This document shows, piece by piece, positions 44,093 to 54,800 of a stretch of DNA of 64,000 bases. Made by a program: the position numbers and the translations under genes. This stretch comes from Sebastes aleutianus (Eukaryota; Chordata; Actinopteri; Perciformes; Sebastidae). Every line of letters begins with the position of its first letter. Within the stretch, counting starts at the first letter, position 1. Location of the stretch: the NCBI GenBank assembly GCA_916700875.1, contig CAKAKS010000066.1, forward strand, positions 6,358,243 through 6,422,242, given 5' to 3'. The notes under the pieces are model-generated. The model had not been told where the DNA came from. It saw only the letters and a program-made list of their open reading frames with translations, and did no database searches.

Positions 44093-44355
44093 GCGTGAGA
44101 GAGGGAGGGAGAGAGAGAGAGAGGAGAGAGAGAGAGAGGGAGAGAGAGAGGGGGAGAGAGAGAGAGAGAGAGAGAGGAGGGAGAGAGAGGGCGAGAGGGG
44201 GAGGAGGGCGATAGAGAGAGAGAAGGGAGAGAGAGAGAGAGGAGAGAGACAGAGAGAGGAGAGAGAGAGAGAGAGGGAGAGGAGGGAGAGAGAGAGGGAG
44301 AGAGGGGGGAGAGAGAGAGAGGAGGGAGAGAAGGAGAGGGAGAGGGAGAGGAGTA
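44093..44355. repeat. Long GA-rich purine tract (GAGA/GGGA)
   Basis: About 260 bases almost purely purine on the plus strand. On the minus strand it is a polypyrimidine tract just upstream of the CpG-rich block. Long frames on the minus strand here (Ser/Pro/Leu-only proteins) are artefacts. Confidence 0.95.
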
Positions 44356-44414
44356 GTGGTCAATCTGGTGAGGGCAGGGTGACACCATGTACGGGGGAGA
44401 GGAAAAAAATACAC

Positions 44415-44942
44415 TTAAAGGTCCCATATCTTGCTCATTTTCAGGTTCATACTTGTATTTTGTGGTTCTACTAGAACCTTTTTACATGCTGTAATGTTAC
44501 AAAAAAAACGTATTTTCCTCATACTGTCTGCTTGAATATACCTGTATTTACCCTCTGTCTGAAACGCTCCGTTTTAGTGCATTTTAAAGGAATTGCAACG
44601 GAATTGCAACAGAATTGCGTTGCCTGGCAACAGTTTGGGTCCATGTTTACATCCTGTCAGCTGATGTCATTGTCACACTGCAACCAGGAATAAACTTGGA
44701 CACATTTAGAATGTTTACGTTTAAAACCGTGTAATGGTCTAATATATTGTATATTCGTGACATCACAAATGGACAGAAATCTTAACGGCTTGTTTCAAAC
44801 GCACAATTTCTGAATACAGGATGTGTGTATTTCTCTGTATATTGAGCGCTTCGATACTTTCACAGTATTTATAGAGCACTTAAACCTGCTTTATAATATA
44901 AAAGACATGAAAATCTTACTTTTTACAATATGGGCCCTTTAA
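44415..44942. mobile_element. TTAA-flanked non-autonomous element (528 bp)
   Basis: TTAAAGGTCCCATAT and ATATGGGCCCTTTAA are inverted ends with one mismatch; TTAA lies at 44415-44418 and 44939-44942. The interior at about 44580-44745 is similar to the whole element at 46711-46860 (TTGCCTGGCAACAGTTTGGG and TGGGTCCATGTTTAC). Confidence 0.88.
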
Positions 44943-45568
44943 TATTACCATTAATGTGTTTGGGGATATTACGCATGAACAAACTGGTTAAAAACGCATA
45001 AGAATGTCCAGACATTTATCCATAAATCAGATTATTCAGAATATATACACATCTTTCCAACATTTTCTTTTAACAGCAAGGATATTTATCATTGCTTTAA
45101 ATTGTCTTGCATATTAATTTTTGTCAATGTCAAATAGAAATGAAAATAAAGACCATTTAATGCATTTTTTTTGCGCAAGAGCAACCAAAACACACAGTAC
45201 TGAGTGTTCCTTCAGATTAAAATCAAACACATTGTTCAGTTCCCTCCACATTAGTCTCCTTTCATTCATTGAGGATTATTTTTATGAGTTTATGAGTCGT
45301 ACAGGAAGCACAGGAATCCGCGTCTTGGTGACTCATTTTGGTATAAATAAAAAAATAATCATTTATTTGACTAGATTTCTCCCCCTCCTGACATGGCCAT
45401 TATTCTACTGCTCAGAGGTAAAAGGTGGTTTGCGTGTGAAGGTTACGATCACTGGGTCGATGGTAATGTTTAATCCGTCACAAATATTGCCAGCTATTAT
45501 TGCTGTGGCCACGTGCGTAAAGCATAAATGTGTTACGTAACCGGCACAGCCAGTCAACAACAGTGGGT

Positions 45569-45606
<38 letters not shown>

Positions 45607-46085
45607 AAGGAAGGAGGGTAATTAAACCAGACTCAGTGTGGAAAAACACCTGTTTCATTAAAATATATAGAATAATTATAATTTTCACTTTGAAATAAAT
45701 GGCTTCAAAGTTTAAAATAATTAAAATCCCTTATGAAATGTAATGATTATTTAGGAGCGCCTATGGCGTGTGTGATGTGTGAGAAATAATTTCTCTTTTG
45801 AGTTGTATAAACTCTTGTTGAGACATGACTCTGCTCCATTCAGCAGGTGTTTGTGTTTGGGTGGCAACTGACTCTCACTATACAGATTTTTCACCCACGC
45901 CTAGCTGGGCCTACCTTGTTATTCTACATTGTACCTCACAGCCATGTTCACTTTCTCAACCTACACAAGGCCACAGCTGTAACATATTACAAGACAACGC
46001 CATGACGTATCCAGCCTGTTGGCCAACTCTCTCTATAGCATACTGTACATCTCTATAATGTACATCATAATCCAGGGAGAGCAGA
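44943..46085. other. No gene; one GA microsatellite
   Basis: (GA)n lies at about 45569-45603. Nothing else is recognised; the 139-codon open frame at 45121 has no known domain. Confidence 0.5.
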
Positions 46086-46189
46086 TTTAAAATAATGATA
46101 GAACTCTTTTAATGCTTACCCCAGTGACGATAAAACAACAATATATACCTTTAACTGTTATTATTGGGTTTTCAAATATGTACATACAA

Positions 46190-46255
46190 GTGAAAAAAGC
46201 AGAAAAAAAATAATCAGCCATAATAAGAATAATAAGAATAATATAATAATAATCT
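46190..46255. repeat. AAT/AATAAG simple repeat
   Basis: A-rich run followed by AATAAGAATAATAAGAATAA. Confidence 0.85.
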
Positions 46256-46269
46256 TTATTTGTATAGCT

Positions 46270-46630
46270 AATATACACTGTAACCAATGGTATTATGATG
46301 CCTTTTTATTAAAATGGGTTTTTACAAGAGATTTAAAATTGGTTATTGAGCTAGCTAACCTGAGGTCCTGAGGTAGGCTGTTCCAGAGTCTATGGGGGCA
46401 TTGATGGCAAAGGCCCTGTCTCTCTTAGTCACCAACCTAGACCTGGGTACAACCAGTAAAGCCATGTCAGAGGACCTCAGGTTACAAGGTGGCACGTAGG
46501 GAGTAAGGAACTCAGTGAGGTAGCTTGGTGCTAAACCATGTAGAGCTTTAAAAGTTAATAAAATCTTAAAATCAATTCTAAATTTGACAGGCAGCCAGTG
46601 AAGTGCAGCTAATAATCTTGACATTGACAA
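46270..46630 (-). pseudogene. LINE (CR1/L2/Rex1-type) ORF2 C-terminal remnant
   Basis: The minus-strand frame reads ALHWLPVKFRIDFKILLTFK, ALHGLAPSYLTEFLTPYVPP and NLRSSDMALLVVPRSRLVTK, the well-known region after the reverse transcriptase in CR1/L2-type LINEs. After AFAINAP the frame shifts by one base and continues as RLWNSLPQDLRLASS, ITNFKSLVKTHF. The frameshift and missing upstream domains show it is dead. Confidence 0.9.
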
Positions 46631-46710
46631 AAAAAGGCACTCTACAATGATTGTACAATATTGTTGTTATCAGTTACAGGCGTTAGATTACAGCTATAGA
46701 TTTCTTTTAG

Positions 46711-46860
46711 TATAGACCGTTTCAATGGAATTGCATTGCAAGGCAACAGATTGGGTCCATGTTTACTTCCTGTCAGCCGATGTCATTCACCTACACTGCT
46801 AAAGGAAATAAACTGGAACCATAAGGAATGTTAAAGTTTACAACTGTGAAATGGTCTATA
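46711..46860. mobile_element. 150-bp MITE with 14-bp inverted ends
   Basis: TATAGACCGTTTCA at the left and TGAAATGGTCTATA at the right are inverted with one mismatch. A TA duplication is likely. The interior resembles the middle of 44415-44942. Confidence 0.85.
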
Positions 46861-46934
46861 GAGAGTAAGTTACCTTACTTTATTATGTGGTTTATTAATC
46901 GAGACCTGAGTAGTGTATTTAATCTTTTCCAACT

Positions 46935-47700
46935 TCAGGTGAACCATCACCAGAGGTGGAAGAAGTATTCACATCTTTTACTTGCGTAAAAGTAGCAATA
47001 CTACAGTGTAGAAGTACTCAGGTACAATTCCTGTATTCACACTTTTACTTAAGTAAACGTACAAAAGTATCAGCATCAAAACAGAACACTTGACTTGTAT
47101 ATAGACATTTGATTTTATTGTTGGTCATTGGTGCTTTTTTATGATATGATATTTATATATACACCTATTTTTTCACTACCTGTGTACATAAGAGTCCTGA
47201 CTATTCCTTACTTTTGTTTGTCCAGTTTTATTGTCCCTATAGCTGTTATTTCTATTTCTGTGTAAGTACATTGAGAGAGCTGCATAAAACTGCCGTCCAA
47301 TTCCCTGTAATGTATGAATGTACTTGGCAAATAAATCTGATATGATACTTAAAGTACCAAACATAAAAGTACCATATGTATGAAAGGGCTCATTATACAG
47401 AATGGCCCATTTTAGAATCACATATAGCCTATTATATAATATTACTGGATTATAATTAGTGATGCATTAGTGTGTATTACTCTAATGTTGCAGCTGGTAA
47501 AGGTGGAGATAATATTCATTACTTTATCATAACTTATTAGTTGATTCATATTTTCAATTAATAATCTAAAACTGCAAATTAACTAGTAACTAAAGCTTTA
47601 AGAAAGTAGCTTGAAATGGATATATCCAAGTAAAGTACAAGTACCTCAAACTTATACTTATGTACTTAAGTAGATGTAGTTATATTCCACCCAGCAGCTA
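46935..47700 (+). mobile_element. hAT-like dispersed element with nested insertion
   Basis: Starts AGAGGTGGAAGAAGTATTCA with TTTTACTTAAGTAAACGTAC text and ends ATTCCACCC. Foreign text at about 47085-47345 (CCGTCCAATTCCCTGTAATG then CTTGGCAAATAAATCTGAT), a retroelement-like tail, splits it. Confidence 0.7.
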
Positions 47701-50017
47701 CTGTATGTATAGGAAGAGGACTAGATTAACAATCACATAGAATGAGACGTCTTGCTAAAGGCAAGGAGGAGGCGGCAGCTTAAGCCTAGGCTTAAGAGAG
47801 ATTTAAATCATTACACCAAAAACTCGCCCAACTTGCTTTCTGGGTCTATGATCTAAATGGTTTCAAAATACTTATCCCAGAATTGGCTCAAACTTGAACA
47901 AGACTGAAGACCAAAATAAGGATTGCTGGGGCTCGGTAACACCGATGACATGTTGGATCAAATTCTGAGTAAAGATGAATTATTTAAAGACTACTTCTAG
48001 AAAAATGCAGCTTGTGAAATACTTTAAATTGGATTAAACTGTGTCTGATGTATATGGAGGTTGTATTATTTTCTCACCAAAGTCGTCCTCCCATTTTTTA
48101 ACATTCAATGATCCAATTTAGCAATTTATTTTCTTCGTTCAGGCGTAACAACCCTGTTCTGAAGCTTGTGAACGCAACTCTTTTTTGTCACAGCAGCACT
48201 TGTCAACCAAACCCTGAGGGGTCAACATCTTGCTCCTCAGATGTACCGTCTGCTTTTTAACAGTTACACTACAAATATCACAGTTTCATCACAGTTACAG
48301 GAAATTGATCCTCTTTGTTCCTGCTTTCCTGGAGTCTTGTCATACCACGTTGGGTTCCGGTTGGCAGCTGCACTGTTTACTGTACAGTCTGTGGATCAAA
48401 AAAATGTCATATCTTGTTGTTTATTCTGCAGGTCGTGTGCATGTCACTCTGCTCTCTCAGTGACAGTCATAAATGAACCTATAGATTGGCAAACAGTATG
48501 CAAAAGCCATCAGTTAAGTAAACGCCAGCTTAGCTTTTGTCACACGGGACAATGAGTACATTCTGTATTAGTCTCGTGTCTGGGCAAGCCTGGCTGGGTG
48601 CGGTGTTTACCACATTTTCTGAATACACTCCCACCACTCAAACAAACCTTTATTCTATTTGTGATATAATCTTTATGGCTTCGTAAAACCAGCTTCCTTT
48701 CACGTCATGATTCAGAATGATTGAGTGATTTATGCGTGTTTTTACAGGTGTTTTTTGTCCCGAACGTCATCAGTTGTGTATGATGCATTTAAGTGTTCTT
48801 TTCTTTGTACAAATGTTCTTAACTGTCTTTTCTTGAACTTTTAAACATAAATAAGCTGGAATCCAATTACATAACCTACTGTCTTTGCTTGAACAGTTAC
48901 CATAGTGTTATGTTCTGTACATATCTCGCTGACACTGGTATATATAGCTGGTACATGTCAGTTTGTTAGCTCACAAAACTGCCAATTTATACAGTCTATA
49001 TATATACTGTATATCGCATAGGAAGCCATTTTCTGACATTTCACTTATGGTAAATTAACATGATACAGACAGGCACAGCAGATTTTCAGATATTACACAT
49101 GTGAAATCTAAGATATCGTGTGAAATAACTGAATTCACATGTAAAATAAATGTGGGTTATTAAATGTAAAACAGCATTTCATATGTGATGAAGTCATATA
49201 TTTTGTAGGTAAATGTGGTTTTCAGACATTTATGTAAAATGTTATTTCACATGTGACCACAGGTACCACTGTAGGTTAGTTCATTGTTAAAGTTTACATT
49301 GAAAACATGAATTTCATGTGTGATTCTTTTCTTTTGTATCTATGCTGCAAAAACAATTTTTCCACCCAGGTTACATTTATCAATGACAAAAAGTTAACAC
49401 TGAACATTAAACACTGACAACAATATTCACGTTTAGGCTTTTCTGTTTATGTTTAGACAACTAACACCTGTTTCAGGACAGGGAAAAGATTGTGGTCTTG
49501 ATTAGATATTGAAAAAGTAAACACTGATATGAAACACAAGACTGGATATCAATTCCAGACAGTCCCAAGTGTTAAAGTCGTGTGCTTTGTGCACCCTCCC
49601 ATCACCTTTCACTTAGTTGCATGTGAATGTAATTTGTGGGAGACAGGCTTATGTAAGTGACGTGTCTGTGCCCATATTGTTTACTCTGCCCCTATTGTCT
49701 TAATCAGTCTGGTTAAACCAGCAGGCTCTGGGCCATTCTGGTCCTTTTTGCCTTAATTCATAGAATCAACATCCTGAGAGATATTTAACATCAATGTGAT
49801 TTGTACATTATATTCTGAGTAGACACCTGATGCTTGTTTCCTCTTCTGAAATTTCAAGCATTTTAAATATACCCCCCCAAATATTTGCTGCCATCTTGTG
49901 GCAAAACAGGGCGAAGCTGTGACACTGACTACTGGTTATCACTTCCTCTACTCTAATATCTGTATGACTACACTTGGATTTAACCTGCAGCGATGAAAAC
50001 ATACTGTAATTGATATA
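47701..50017. other. No gene; degenerate TTCACATGTGA motif cluster
   Basis: At about 49095-49325 the motif (T)TCACATGTGA or close variants recurs about five times in 230 bases, perhaps a decayed repeat. Otherwise nothing is recognised. Confidence 0.5.
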
Positions 50018-50025
50018 ATATATAC

Positions 50026-50674
50026 TAGTGATTTTCAAAGTGGGGCCTGTGGCACTCTGTCAGGGGATCCATGGAATAATTTGCTATAAATTACAACATT
50101 GTGCTGTATCATTAAAAAGTGTATATCTACAGATGGGGATCATGTGCACCAATAAAACAAGCATATACTGTATGTGTTGGCTTTGGGCCAATAGAAACTC
50201 TGATATGATTGTGACACAGTAATAAGTTATTATTATTATTATTGTTATTATTATTTTTTAAGCTGAAGCACTTATTGAAAGTCAGCTTTAGACTGTTAAT
50301 TATTAACGTCTAGATTTATTAGGACTATGCCGGGTTTGCTACTGTTCATCCTCTGAAAGCTTTTAAGATCAATGACTTGAAATGTAGGCTATAAATGCTG
50401 TCCAATTGAGTCCAAATGCAATTTAAATAAAATATTTAAAAGATTATAAGTGGTATTAACATGATTCAAATTGAAATGTGTTTCTGTTTATCACTATGAA
50501 ACATGTCTGAAGTATTGGGTTTAAAAGTTTTATAATACAAACAGTTTCAATGGCGTCTAAGAGTACAAATGTTAGTAAGCGTATAGTTAATCGGTGTTAA
50601 GATTAAGAGATGGTCTTTGGAAAATGTTCTCCCCTGTAAGGGGTCCCTGGCCCCAAATAGTTTGAGAACCCCTG
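50026..50674. mobile_element. hAT-like element (649 bp) with perfect target duplication
   Basis: Ends TAGTGATTTTCAAAGTGGGG and TTTGAGAACCCCTG are imperfect inverted repeats of the Charlie/Zaphod style (CAGNGGTTCTCAAA). ATATATAC occurs at 50018-50025 and 50675-50682. A TTA microsatellite (50227-50252) lies inside. No transposase. Confidence 0.9.
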
Positions 50675-50682
50675 ATATATAC

Positions 50683-51600
50683 TACAGTATGCACAAAATC
50701 CTCTAATACAAGCTGCAGAATTTTATCAAATATGATCTAGCAAAACAAATCTTTTAAGTTTGTTATATGCGTAAATGAATACTTAAGTGGCACACTATAT
50801 CTTGATTGTTTAATTAAAATGTGTGGTTTTACTGGGGGTTATGTGCCAGACTATTTCTTGGCTGGACTTGACTTCCTGAGCTTAATCAGTGAGCTTTAGA
50901 GATATTGTTAGGTGGATTTTGTTATGATGTTTCCCTCTGTTTATGTTAAACTGATAGATAACTGGGATCTCTGCATCTAACTAAGCAAGAAAGCAAATAA
51001 GCGTATTACCCAAAAATGTAAAATTACTTCTTTAAACGTTGACAGTTTTTTTCATACTGACACTGTGACAAACCTGTGTCCTGTGGGGGTATGAGATGAT
51101 TAAGGTGAAAGGTGTTTTAATGATACCAATATATTTATTTATCATAATATATTTAACTTTGACTGTCAGTGATATAGGTCAGTAAGTAAAGTGTTGTTCT
51201 TGATCCCATTTAAGGGTCAACCATAGACCTTTGCATGGGTCCCCCCTGGCCTTGGGCCCGGGGACAGCTGTACCCTTTGCCCCTGCCTGACAGCGGGCCT
51301 GCCTGTGGCATCATTCCACGTTTGGATGCTCCATCCAGAAAAATGCAAGGTGTCATCTTCCTGTCTTTCCCACACAAAATGGTACATTTATCACCTGCAC
51401 AGATGGACACAGCAGGTTTAACCAAACAGCTTATTTGTTATTTTTCCAACACTGCTTAAATGAGGTCTGTTTGCTGCAACAGCTGTGTACTCACTGCAGC
51501 TCTATATTCATGAATCAATTCTAATTCACCTAATTAGCATAATGAATAGTAAATAATCAACTACAAACCCTCGTCCTCATGAACAACAGTATGTGCAGTA
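50683..51600. other. No gene or clear repeat
   Basis: A GC-rich patch at about 51235-51310 is not CpG-rich and encodes nothing known. Confidence 0.45.
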
Positions 51601-51624
51601 TGGTGAGTATGTGCAGTATGTTTG

Positions 51625-51721
51625 GTGCAGCCAATCACTCATCAGCTCTATAATGTCTATTACAGCCCCCCCCCCTCGTCTCCCTCTCACGCACGCATGA
51701 CGTACACACGCACACACAAAC
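51625..51721 (+). promoter_or_regulatory. mthfd2l: Proximal promoter and leader of mthfd2l
   Basis: A CCAAT box (51631-51635) and a CRE-like TGACGTA (51698-51704) lie 91 and 24 bases before the ATG. A C-run is at 51666-51675. Mitochondrial folate genes of this family are ATF4 targets in mammals; the TGACGTA site is a plausible bZIP site but not the classic ATF4 composite element. Confidence 0.45.
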
Positions 51722-51864
51722 ATGGCGGCCTCTGTTTCACCGCTTCGCTCCTCCTTCAGGATCTGCAGCCCGTTAACGGTTCACCATCACTGCTGCCGGG
51801 ACAAACTGCGGATGCACAGAAAATGCGAGAGTCAGAGGAGACATCTTCACCAGTCGGTGACGAG
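51722..51864 (+). CDS. mthfd2l: mthfd2l coding exon 1 (mitochondrial transit peptide)
   Basis: 143 nt, donor AG|GTAAAC. It encodes MAASVSPLRSSFRICSPLTV then HHHCCRDKLRMHRKCESQRR and HLHQSVT, rich in Arg, His and Ser with few acidic residues, as expected for a matrix-targeting peptide. The ATG is in good context (AAACATGG). The split codon AG|G joins to exon 2 as Arg before HAAVVISG. It is too short and too near a stop (TAA just after the donor) to stand out as a long frame. Confidence 0.88.
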
Positions 51865-54800
51865 GTAAACAACAACCCGGTTATTAAAACAATTTTATTG
51901 CTTTAATGTCCGGTGTTAGTTTGCAGAGAGGATGAAGCTGATGGGATGAGCTGCTTCAGCACCCGGTGAAGGCGTGTGCACCGTCACGTGAGGAAGAGGA
52001 GGGTGATTGACAGCAGGTTTCACCGTTCACGGTAGAGAAGGCAGGATTACCGGACAGACCTTTAGCTGAGGGAGTAGTTATTAGAGGTCTGATAAAACCA
52101 TATTACTGTTAGTGATGGGAGTTCAGGCTCTTTTTAGTGAGCAGGATCATTTGGCTCAGCTCACCAAGAAGAGCCGGCTCTTTCGGCTCCCAAACGGCTC
52201 TTCGTTTTACCACTTCTGCCTTTTATAATTCAGCCAAATTTAGCTTTAGCTGTTTTGACCTATGATTAGTATGTGTGCACATATATCACTTAAATTATTC
52301 ACTATAATTATACGAAACCTTATAATTTCCAGAATATCATAATTTTACATGCTGCTTCGTTTCCAACTGTCACTCATCTTGTCTGCTATTTGTGCACCGC
52401 ACCGCATCGCACCGCACCGCACAGCACTGCATCGCACAGCAACGCACCGCACCTGAGTGCACCGCATCGCATTGCACCGCATCGCACCGCACCGCACAGC
52501 ACCGCATCGCACAGCAACGCACCGCAACGCACCGCATCGCACCGCACCACAACACAACGCAACGCACAGCACAGCACAGCAACGCACCGCACCGCATCGC
52601 ATCGCATCGCATCGCACCGCACCGCACCGCACCACAACACAACGCAACGCAACGCAATGCAAAGCAAAATGACTTTGATTAATCGATTATCACTATTTTT
52701 GCTGATTAAATTACAAACTGATTAACCATGAAACCGGTTCAGCTTTATTTGGAATAAGGTGTTAGATATATTTTAGAATTTTACTTCTGTTTTGCAACTT
52801 GTGATGTGGTGTGTGCTGTATGTGTGCATTCATTCATGTCTTTACGGTTTACCTTTCCAGGCACGCCGCTGTGGTGATTTCGGGGACAGAGTTGGCTCGT
52901 CAGCTCCACAGAGAAATCCAGCGTGATGTGGAAGAGCTAGTCGCTCAGGGCAACATGAGACCCCACCTAGGAGTGGTCTTAGTGGGGGACGACCCAGCCA
53001 GTCGTACCTATGTTAAGAACAAGACCCGGGCAGCCAGCATCCTGGGTATGAGCATTGCATGCATTCATGAATTATATGCATAATGTGTTTCATGCAGATC
53101 AACAAACATGACATAGATCTACCTAGTGCATCTCACATTTTTAGGTATGCATTAATATATAGATACACATGGATAAACACACTTTTCACAAGCAAAACCA
53201 ATGTAATGTTCAAAGTCACACAACTGCAAACTGACATGCACATAGCTACATTTTCAACATGGTGTGTGTGTGATGTTTGTGTGCTCTCCAGGTATTTCCA
53301 GTGACACAGTGGTGCGGCCCAGCTCGGTCTCCCAGGAGGAGCTGCTGGAGCTGATTGACAAGATGAATCGTGACTGGAGGGTCAGCGGCCTGTTGGTGCA
53401 GCTGCCACTTCCTGGTAAACACGGGCGCCACAGCTGCACACAAGTTTTCCACACTGACATCAAAGTTAAACAAATGAGCCGCTCTGTACAGTTGAATTTG
53501 CATCTATATAGTTCTTTCCTAATGAAAAAGGAACGTGGAAGCTATATGAAAATTGAACTAAGGTGGCCATAAGTAAATTTCCATTATAGTAAAACTTAAA
53601 TTAACTTAGATTTATTAGACTTGATTGTTATGCCTCAGCGCCGGCGACAGTGTTTTTGGGTTATCTTTACATCTGTCAGTCCGTCTATCCGGTCAGGAAC
53701 GCCTGGAGGGAATTTCTTCAAATTTGGCACAAACATCCACTTGGACTCTGGATGAACTGATTACATTTTGGTTGTCAAAGGTCACTTTGACCTCACAAAA
53801 CACGTTTTTGGCCATAACTCAAGAATTCATATGCTAATTATGACAATTTCACACACATGTCTGATAGGATAAAATGATGAAGCGATGACATTTTGGACAT
53901 GATATGGATGTAAACTGCAACTTGACTGGTTGGCGGAGGCATACAACCGCGAGGCGGTAATTCTAGTTTAACTTGACTTGTAAACACTGATGAAGTTTGA
54001 TAGCATGAGTGAAGTTTCTTCTAGAATTCACCCTGATAGGCCTTTCTCACAGAAGACATTTGACTGGTCCTATGGTGCCCTAAAATGAAACTCGTGAGCT
54101 CATGTTTACAACATGGGAAGTTGTGTACACAATATGCTTGGCGACAGTGGGCCAGCATCCACAATACCATAAACCTGAAATCAAAGCAGCTAAATGGAAT
54201 TCAGTCATCATTGGTTCCATTATTTACACCTGTGCTTTTCCTACTTTGACAAGTCAAAGGCCCTTTCCGTAACTCCACATTTCTGTAGACTTTGTCTGAG
54301 GAAATTACCCACAATTTATAGCTTTGTGACATTAAACATGTTAAAGAAAAAAAGGTAAACAAAGATGACGGCACATGGGTATTCACTACATTAACATTAA
54401 GGATTTAAAATGGAACATAAAAAACACATGAAATCAGAGAGCGTTATTATGTGTAATATCACTGAATATCTGTCCTACTCCCTCTCCTCCTTTAGAGCAC
54501 ATCAATGAGCGAGCAGTGTGTAATGCCATCGCTCCAGAGAAGGATGTGGACGGCTTCCATATTGTGAATATCGGTAAGCTGTGTCTGGACCAGAGATCCA
54601 TGGTGCCTGCTACACCTGCAGCCGTCTGGGAGATCATCAAACGAGCAGGTAAGCCAATAAATCCTCTTCAGCTCCATTACTCAGGACAGATTTTTAATGC
54701 TTGTTTCATGGTGTTTGTATTGTTTGTTTTTTTAAACTTGTAGGAAGTGTTAAAGATCTATTCTAATTGAATTGAATGAAGTTCGATATCAAGGTCATAT

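Noticed and set aside
43795..44214. 139-codon plus-strand frame with a hydrophobic, signal-peptide-like start
   Set aside because: It runs into the GA repeat (Arg/Glu only), has no known homologue and is antisense to the candidate minus-strand first exon.
43809..44427. 201- and 129-codon minus-strand frames of almost only Ser, Pro and Leu
   Set aside because: They are translations of the GA/CT purine tract with no domain or splice support.
52345..52725. Six open frames of 70-111 codons on both strands, rich in Cys/Arg/Val or His/Ala/Thr/Ser
   Set aside because: All arise from the five-base minisatellite, which lacks stops in several frames. They are not genes.
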